A DNA stretch of 11,119 nucleotides from Pseudomonadota bacterium (GTDB lineage Bacteria > Pseudomonadota > Alphaproteobacteria > Acetobacterales > Acetobacteraceae): contig JAJZFF010000394.1 in NCBI GenBank assembly GCA_021805485.1, positions 1 to 11,119 on the forward strand, in the 5' to 3' direction. The notes under the pieces were generated by a model. It did not search any database and was not told the origin of the DNA. It saw only the letters and a list, made by a program, of their open reading frames with translations. The position numbers and the translations under genes are program-made. Position 1 is the stretch's first letter. Each line of letters opens with the position of its first letter. Below are positions 6,293-11,119 of this stretch, piece after piece.

Positions 6293-7802
6293 ACGGCGTC
6301 AGCACGCGCTCGGAGGCGACGCCCGCCGCCGGCTTGCCGTCCACGTAGCGGGAGGCGACGAGCCGCTCCGGCGCGACCCCCTGCTCGACCCAACGGGCGA
6401 GCGCCGCGACCACGTCATGCGCGGGGTCGCGCACCGGCGCCGGCAGCCCGAACACCCCCCCGATCGAGTCCTCTCCCGGCCCGCCGCGGCAATGGCCCAT
6501 GCCCGGCATCATGAACAGGCGGTAGAAGGAGGCGATCTCCGCATCGCCGCCCATGCGCCCGGCCACGGCGCGATAGAAATCGATCGAGCTCTGCGGCGGA
6601 ATCGCCGGGTCGTACCAGCCATGGTACTGGATCAGCTTGCCGCCGCGGGCGCGGAACCGCGAGAGATCCGGGTCGGTGGCGTCGAGCACCGCGGCCAGCT
6701 TGTCGTGCGCGGCCTGCAGGTCGCGCGCCAGGTCGAAGCGCGCCACGGTCCAGGTCGGATCCTCGTCGACCATGCCGGAGAAGAAGCCGGTGCCGAACTG
6801 GAGCTGCAGCGCCTGCTGACCCGGCTTGCCGGTGGTCCAGAGCGCCCAGCCGCCGGGCCCCGCTTCGCCGCCGGGGGCGAAGCCGGGAAAGAGCGGCGCG
6901 CCCGCCGCATCGTGCATGCCGCCATAGATGCGCTGCAGCGCGGTGATCTGCGGCGCGGTCAGGCAGTCCTTGCCGCCGCCGGCCGGGCAGGCCAGCACCG
7001 CCGGGTCGAAATGGCACTGCTCGGGGGCCTCGATCACGCCGCCCTTGGCATGGCACGCCTCATGCGCGGCATGGGCGAGCAGATCGAGCCGGTCGGGCGG
7101 GATGGCACTGCCGGGCTCGGCCCGCAGCGCCGTCTGGTTCCACATCGCCGCGCCGATCAGCTTGATCCACGCGTTCGCCGGCGCCCCGGCGACGATGCCG
7201 TCGAAATCCTCCGGGTAGCGCTCGGCCTCGACCAGCGCCTCGCGGCCGCCATCGGAGCAGCCGCTGAAATAGGCGCGCTCGGGCGCGCGGCCGTAATAGG
7301 CGGTGATCACCGCCTTGGCCGCCGCCGCGGTGACATGGATCGCGCGTTCGCCGAAATCCACCACTTTTTCCGGATGGCCGATCGCCCAGCGCGCATCGGT
7401 GCCGTCGGCGCCATGGCCGGTGTCGGTGCCGGAGACGGCGTAGCCGCCGGCGAGCCCGTTCGCCATGCCGCTATAGATGATCGAACCGGCGAAGCCGCCA
7501 TTGCCGACGCCCTCGTAGCGGCCATTCCAGGAAGCGGGCGGCGGCAGCCAGACTTCGAAGCGGATGTCGGAATCCTCGCTCGGGCGGATGACGCCCTGCA
7601 CGCGGCAGAAAGGCACCGCGACCTCCGCCGGCTCCGTGCGATAGGGCGAGACGGCGGTGAAAGGCGGGTCCACCGGAGCGGCCGCGATCACATGTGCATC
7701 CGCGAACCGCATCCCCGCCAGCGCGCCGCATTCGGCCGCGACGGCACTTCCCCATGGCGCCATGACGATGGCGATCGCCGCGGCCAGCCTCGTTGCGTGC
7801 AT
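6282..7802 (-). CDS. Secreted tannase/feruloyl esterase family alpha/beta hydrolase
   Basis: A predicted periplasmic or extracellular carboxylic-ester hydrolase of 506 aa. The N-terminus has a Sec signal: a basic start, a hydrophobic stretch (about 6-17) and an AVA-A cleavage region near 20-24. The mature part shows the CS-D-HC arrangement of the tannase family: nucleophile Ser183 preceded by Cys182 in FSGCSDGGREAL, Asp398 in HGWYDP (394-399), and His437 followed by Cys438 in MGHCRGG. The two cysteines next to Ser and His are known in the family to form a disulfide that holds the triad. Further cysteines (250, 263, 272, 280) suit an exported, disulfide-bonded lid. Family substrates include galloyl, feruloyl and mono(hydroxyethyl)terephthalate esters; the substrate here is undetermined. 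GGGAGGA precedes the ATG by five bases. The gap to the upstream pncC-like gene is 66 bases, so a promoter could lie there, but none is clear. Confidence 0.93.
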   Translation of the reverse strand: MHATRLAAAIAIVMAPWGSAVAAECGALAGMRFADAHVIAAAPVDPPFTAVSPYRTEPAEVAVPFCRVQGVIRPSEDSDIRFEVWLPPPASWNGRYEGVGNGGFAGSIIYSGMANGLAGGYAVSGTDTGHGADGTDARWAIGHPEKVVDFGERAIHVTAAAAKAVITAYYGRAPERAYFSGCSDGGREALVEAERYPEDFDGIVAGAPANAWIKLIGAAMWNQTALRAEPGSAIPPDRLDLLAHAAHEACHAKGGVIEAPEQCHFDPAVLACPAGGGKDCLTAPQITALQRIYGGMHDAAGAPLFPGFAPGGEAGPGGWALWTTGKPGQQALQLQFGTGFFSGMVDEDPTWTVARFDLARDLQAAHDKLAAVLDATDPDLSRFRARGGKLIQYHGWYDPAIPPQSSIDFYRAVAGRMGGDAEIASFYRLFMMPGMGHCRGGPGEDSIGGVFGLPAPVRDPAHDVVAALARWVEQGVAPERLVASRYVDGKPAAGVASERVLTPYGH

Positions 7803-7807
7803 CGCAT

Positions 7808-7814
7808 TCCTCCC
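7808..7814 (-). promoter_or_regulatory. Ribosome binding site of the tannase-family gene
   Basis: GGGAGGA on the minus strand, five bases before the ATG at 7802-7800. A nearer ATG between them is out of frame. The strength of the site contrasts with the weak one before the overlapping DUF1345 gene, consistent with this being the lead gene of that pair. Confidence 0.7.
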
Positions 7815-7868
7815 TGAACTCGCGCCAGCCTGCCAGATTTCGCGGCCGGCGCAAAAGCGCAGCCGCGA

Positions 7869-8351
7869 TCAGCCGAGCGCGCCCGCCAGCAGGGCCAGCG
7901 CCTCCTCCACCGTCGCGGCGCGAACGCCGGCGCGGTCGCCGGGAAAGAGCCGCCGCTCGGCCCGCATCGCCCCGCCCCCGGCCAGGCCGAACCAGACCAG
8001 CCCGACCGGCTTCGCCGCCGTGCCGCCGCCGGGGCCGGCGACGCCGGTGACCGCGACGGCGAAATCGGCCTGCGAGCGCGCCAGCGCGCCCGCCGCCATG
8101 GCCAGCGCCACGTCCTCGCTGACCGCGCCGTGGGTGCCGATCAGCGCCGCCGGCACGCCGAGCATTTCGGTCTTGGCGGCGTTGGAATAGGTGACGAAGC
8201 CGCGATCGAACACGTCGCTGGAGCCGGCGATGGCGGTCAGGGCGGCCGCGATCATGCCGCCGGTGCAGCTTTCGGCGGTCGCCAGCCGGAGCCCGCGCGC
8301 CCTCGCCGCGGCGAGCAGCCGTTCCGCCGCCGCCTCGCCGGGAAGGAGCAC
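7869..8351 (-). CDS. pncC: Nicotinamide-nucleotide amidohydrolase (CinA C-terminal family)
   Basis: A cytoplasmic enzyme of 160 aa that hydrolyses nicotinamide mononucleotide to nicotinate mononucleotide and ammonia. It recycles the NMN produced by NAD-dependent DNA ligase and other NAD turnover. The length is that of a stand-alone PncC; the N-terminal MoaB-like domain of full CinA is absent. Diagnostic motifs are present: ATAESCTGG (24-32) with the nucleophile Ser28, TYSNAAK (54-60), and GPGGGTAAKPVGLV (106-119). The start is GTG at 8351-8349, only two bases after the stop of the terB-like gene, with no clear ribosome site of its own, so translational coupling is likely. No better start exists until after the catalytic serine. 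The motif match is strong; assignment to PncC activity rather than an uncharacterised CinA-like paralogue is from family knowledge. Confidence 0.93.
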   Translation of the reverse strand: MLLPGEAAAERLLAAARARGLRLATAESCTGGMIAAALTAIAGSSDVFDRGFVTYSNAAKTEMLGVPAALIGTHGAVSEDVALAMAAGALARSQADFAVAVTGVAGPGGGTAAKPVGLVWFGLAGGGAMRAERRLFPGDRAGVRAATVEEALALLAGALG

Positions 8352-8353
8352 GG

Positions 8354-8773
8354 TCAGATGCGCTGCTGGCGGGCGCGAATGCCGCGCTCGATCGCCGCCG
8401 TGACCAGCGGGTCGAGCTCCAGCGCCTCGCGCACGGACTCGAGCATCCGCAGCGTCTCCTGGTGCGCCAGCCGGTCGGCGGCGACCACCTCGCAGGCCAG
8501 CGCGTAGGCGGTCTCGCGCAGCCGCGGGCCCAGCGCCTCGCCGATCATGCGCCCGGCATGGTTGAGCCCGTCCTCCTCGCGCAGCAGGTTCACCGCCGCA
8601 TCCGTCGCCGCCCCCAGCCGCTCGGCGGAGAAATGCTCGAAAACCGGCAGGGTCTGCACCAGCGCGGCCATGACGCCGATCTCGCGGTCGGTGATGCCGC
8701 CATGCGCCGCGGCCACCAGGACCATGGTGCAGACCAGAGCCTCCTGGGCATCAAGGCCGGTACGGGCGAGCAT
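8354..8773 (-). CDS. TerB-like (tellurite resistance family) helical protein
   Basis: A small, cytoplasmic, all-helical protein of 139 aa resembling the TerB fold. The two internal repeats typical of the fold are recognisable: EALVCTMVLVAAAHGGITDRE (from 11) and ALACEVVAADRLAHQETLRML (from 91). In many TerB proteins the first turn reads ADG with an Asp that helps bind metal; here it is AHG with His24, so metal binding may differ. The family name comes from ter operons, but isolated copies like this one are not evidence of tellurite resistance: no terC, terD or terZ is nearby. The ATG at 8773 has AGGAG nine bases upstream. The same frame stays open far upstream into the helicase gene, but that part translates to Arg/Ala/Gly-rich sequence and is rejected. 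It lies 56 bases after the helicase stop and two bases before the pncC-like gene. Confidence 0.85.
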   Translation of the reverse strand: MLARTGLDAQEALVCTMVLVAAAHGGITDREIGVMAALVQTLPVFEHFSAERLGAATDAAVNLLREEDGLNHAGRMIGEALGPRLRETAYALACEVVAADRLAHQETLRMLESVREALELDPLVTAAIERGIRARQQRI

Positions 8774-8782
8774 CAGCGGGTT

Positions 8783-8787
8783 CTCCT
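8783..8787 (-). promoter_or_regulatory. Ribosome binding site of the TerB-like gene
   Basis: AGGAG on the minus strand, nine bases before the ATG at 8773-8771. It decides the short start (139 aa) against a much longer in-frame extension that would run back through the helicase gene. Confidence 0.65.
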
Positions 8788-8829
8788 GCGCAACGAATGC
8801 GCCGACCGTGCGCGAACCCGGCGCCGAGA

Positions 8830-11119
8830 TCAAGTCGGGCCCTCGGCGGCGAGAAACGCCCGCGTCTCGGCGACGGCTTCGGCGAGGCCGACGCGGCGCA
8901 CCAGCACGCCAGGGGGAAAAGCGCTGAGCAGGCGCGACGGCGTGCGCCGGTCGAGCAGCACGAACACGCCGCGATCGGCGCCGTGCCGGATCAGCCGCCC
9001 GAAGGCCTGGCGCAGCCGCAGCCGGGCGATGCGATCGTCGAACGACGCCGGGGCGCCGCCGGAGAGATGGATGCGCCGCTCGCGGTGGAGGATGTCCGGC
9101 CGTGGCCAGGGCACCTTCTCGAACACCACCAGGCGCAGCGCCCGGCCGGGCACGTCCACGCCGTCGCGCATCGCATCGGTGCCGAGCAGGCAGCTCGCCT
9201 CCTCGGTGCGGAAGATATCGACCAGCGTCGCGTTGTGCATCGCATCGACGTGCTGGGCCAGCAGCGGAATGCCCGCCGCCTCCAGCTTGGCGGCGATCCG
9301 GCCATGCACCGCCACGAGGCGGCGGATGGCGGTGAACAGGCCGAGCCCGCCGCCGCCGGCGGCGAGGAACAGCGCCCGGTAGGCGCCGGCCAGCGCATCG
9401 AGATCGCCCAGCGGCAGGTCGGTGACGACGAAGGCGCGGGTCTGCGCCGCATAGTCGAACGGGCTGGCCACCGCGACGCGGATCGCCGGGGCGGGCAGAT
9501 GCACCGCGCCGACCCGCGCCTCCGCCGCCTCCCAGGCGGCGAGCGGATCCGCGGTGCCGCCGTCGCGCAGCGTCGCCGAGGTCACCAGCAGCCCGTGCGC
9601 GGGTGCGGCGAGGGCGGCGGCGAAGGGGATGGTCGGGTCGAGCCAGTGCCGGCACAGCGCGACGTCGCGCTCCACGCCGCCGGCGCGGTCGAGACGCAGG
9701 AACTGGACATGGATCGGCCGCGTGCCGGGCTCGGGCGGCGGCGCCAGCACCGATTCGAGCATCGCGGTCCAGGCGGCGAGCGGGTCCAGGGCGCGGCGGG
9801 CGAGCATCCGGCAGGCGGCCTCGATGCGGGTGCGGCCGGCCTCGTCGAGCGTCTCGGCCTCGGCGTCGAGCCGCGCGGCGAGCCGTTCGCGCAGCAATTT
9901 CAGCGGCTCGGCGAGGCGCGACAGGGCGCGGGCCAGGCGCTCGGCGGCCGCCGGCAGCTCCGCCAGGACCGGGTGCAGATCGGCCTCCGGCGAGCCGGCG
10001 CCCGGCGCCTCGGCATCGGGGCTGCGGGCGAGCACCTGGCGGCGCAACAGGGCGAGGAACGCCTCCGCCGGGTTGGGCTGCCCGGCATCGAGCCCGCCGA
10101 GTTCGGGCGATACGCCACTCAGCCGCTGGCTCCAGCCCGGGGCCGGCAGCGCGCGCGCCGCCTGCAGCGCGGCGGCGAGCGGCGCCTCCAGCTCCGGCCG
10201 CGCGGCGACCAGCTCCTCCAGTCGCCGGCGCAGGCCGCGGGCACGCGAGCGGCCGCCCTCGGCGCCGAGCAGCCAGCGCCGCAGCTCGGCGGTCTCGGCG
10301 CCGGAAATCTCCGCCGAGAAGGCGCTGTCGGCGGCGTCGAAAATCTGATGGCCCTCATCGAAGACGTAGCGCAGCGGTACGGCGGAATCGTCGAGCCCGC
10401 CGCCCCAGTTGCGGTCATAGGCGGCCTGCACCATCACCAGCGCGTGGTTCGCCACCACCAGATCGGCGGTGCGGGCGCGGCGCACGCCGTGCTCGACGAA
10501 GCAGCGCCGCCAGTGCGGGCAGGCGGAGTGGATGCACTCGCCGCGCCGGTCCGCCAGCGCGGCGGTGACGCCGCGGCCGAACAGCTCGGCGAACCAGCCG
10601 GGCAGGTCGCCGCCCTCGATGTCGCCATCGGCGCTGGCCAGGGCCCAGCGCGCGATCAGCCCAAGCGGGATCACCGCCGCCGGCTCCGCGCCGCCGAGCG
10701 CCGCGCCCACCGCCTCCTCCAGATTGAGCAGGCAGAGATAGTTCTCCCGCCCCTTGCGGATGACGGTGCGACGGCGCCGCTCGGCCGGGTCGGGGAACAG
10801 GCGGGCCAGCTCGGCATCGATCTGGCGCTGCAGATGGCGGGTGAAGGTGCTGATCCAGACCGGGAAGCGATTGCGTTCCGCCCACAGGCTCGCCGGGGCG
10901 ATATAGCCCAGGGTCTTGCCCGTGCCGGTGCCGGCCTCGGCGAGCACCAGGGCCGGCTCGCCGCGGCGCGCGCGGGGGGCGAAGGCGGCGGCCGCGGCCG
11001 CGGCGTAGTCGGCCTGGCCCGGCCGCTGCTCGGCCGCGCTGCCGAGAATCGCCGCCAGCCGCCGGCGCGCTTCGGCCGGTTCCACGGGATGGGCGCCGGG
11101 TGGTGGCGGCGGCGCGCCC
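8830..11119 (-). CDS. ATP-dependent DNA helicase, DinG/XPD-like iron-sulfur family, 5' end at or beyond the window edge
   Basis: A superfamily 2 helicase, predicted to unwind DNA in the 5'-3' direction during repair or R-loop removal. Counting from the GTG at 11085 (751 aa): Q-motif RPGQ (21-24), Walker A EAGTGTGKT (50-58), four cysteines at 118, 184, 189 and 195 spaced like an XPD-type 4Fe-4S cluster, VANHAL (211-216), Walker B box DEGH (243-246), then GTDAMRDGVDVPGR and FEKVPWPRP in the second RecA-like domain, and motif VI QAFGRLIR (693-700). DEGH replaces the usual DEAH. The GTG has no ribosome site, and the frame stays open to the last base (translating as GAPPPPPGAHP before it), so the gene may begin outside the window; some related alphaproteobacterial proteins carry a longer N-terminus (from memory). 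It is the first gene of the group formed with the TerB-like and PncC-like genes, 56 bases upstream of the former. Confidence 0.93.
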   Translation of the reverse strand, partial: GAPPPPPGAHPVEPAEARRRLAAILGSAAEQRPGQADYAAAAAAAFAPRARRGEPALVLAEAGTGTGKTLGYIAPASLWAERNRFPVWISTFTRHLQRQIDAELARLFPDPAERRRRTVIRKGRENYLCLLNLEEAVGAALGGAEPAAVIPLGLIARWALASADGDIEGGDLPGWFAELFGRGVTAALADRRGECIHSACPHWRRCFVEHGVRRARTADLVVANHALVMVQAAYDRNWGGGLDDSAVPLRYVFDEGHQIFDAADSAFSAEISGAETAELRRWLLGAEGGRSRARGLRRRLEELVAARPELEAPLAAALQAARALPAPGWSQRLSGVSPELGGLDAGQPNPAEAFLALLRRQVLARSPDAEAPGAGSPEADLHPVLAELPAAAERLARALSRLAEPLKLLRERLAARLDAEAETLDEAGRTRIEAACRMLARRALDPLAAWTAMLESVLAPPPEPGTRPIHVQFLRLDRAGGVERDVALCRHWLDPTIPFAAALAAPAHGLLVTSATLRDGGTADPLAAWEAAEARVGAVHLPAPAIRVAVASPFDYAAQTRAFVVTDLPLGDLDALAGAYRALFLAAGGGGLGLFTAIRRLVAVHGRIAAKLEAAGIPLLAQHVDAMHNATLVDIFRTEEASCLLGTDAMRDGVDVPGRALRLVVFEKVPWPRPDILHRERRIHLSGGAPASFDDRIARLRLRQAFGRLIRHGADRGVFVLLDRRTPSRLLSAFPPGVLVRRVGLAEAVAETRAFLAAEGPT

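Noticed and set aside
4031..6514. An 827-codon open frame on the plus strand
   Set aside because: It lies antisense to the ligase, DUF1345 and esterase genes, is rich in Arg/His/Gln/Ala/Gly with no domain, and is the mirror effect of strong G/C bias in those genes.
5868..7817. A 649-codon open frame on the plus strand
   Set aside because: Antisense to the tannase-family gene and part of DUF1345, with low-complexity basic composition and no recognisable motif. The minus-strand frame has a full catalytic triad and signal peptide.
7849..7860. Small palindrome gcgcaaaagcgc between the pncC-like and tannase genes, possibly a terminator
   Set aside because: The stem is only four base pairs and no T-run follows on the minus strand.
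8354..8773. Tellurite-resistance locus
   Set aside because: Only a lone TerB-fold protein is present; none of the other ter genes is nearby.
8774..9655. N-terminal extension of the TerB-like gene to 433 codons
   Set aside because: The extension overlaps the helicase gene in another frame, is Arg/Ala/Gly-rich, and a good ribosome site precedes the internal ATG at 8773.

Overview
The window looks like a piece of a high-GC proteobacterial chromosome, most likely an alphaproteobacterium. That placement rests on composition (sampled 60-base lines reach 67-83% GC) and on the gene families present, not on a marker gene, so it is tentative. Every gene I can support lies on the minus strand, so transcription runs from high to low coordinates. 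I see no RNA gene, insertion sequence, CRISPR array or phage gene.

In transcription order: (1) 11119-8830, a DinG/XPD-type iron-sulfur DNA helicase whose reading frame runs off the right edge; (2) 8773-8354, a small TerB-fold protein; (3) 8351-7869, a PncC/CinA-type NMN amidohydrolase, two bases after the terB-like gene. These three look like a DNA-repair and housekeeping group. (4) 7802-6282, a secreted tannase/feruloyl-esterase family hydrolase; (5) 6292-5606, a DUF1345 membrane protein overlapping it by 11 bases; (6) 5596-3947, an AlkK/DmdB-like acyl-CoA ligase nine bases later; (7) 3895-2675, an ArsB/NhaD/SLC13-type transporter; (8) 2605-1379, an acyl-CoA dehydrogenase of the ACAD10/11-like branch; (9) 1375-308, a SAM methyltransferase with a Trm112-like N-terminus; (10) 152-1, the first 50 codons of a short-chain dehydrogenase.

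Genes 4-8 and 10 can be read as an ester and carboxylic-acid catabolic cluster. A periplasmic esterase frees an acid, the transporter carries an organic anion, the ligase makes the CoA thioester, and the dehydrogenase and SDR oxidise it. This pathway is inferred from gene order and family only; the substrate cannot be read from the sequence.

The methyltransferase is the odd one out. It sits between the dehydrogenase and the SDR, has lower GC (about 62% by hand count, with about 57% over 181-300 after it), and belongs to a type usually met in surface-polysaccharide loci. It looks like a later insertion into the cluster. I found no clearly undescribed system. The most worthwhile leads are this insertion, the esterase-to-dehydrogenase cluster, and the substituted catalytic position in the dehydrogenase.
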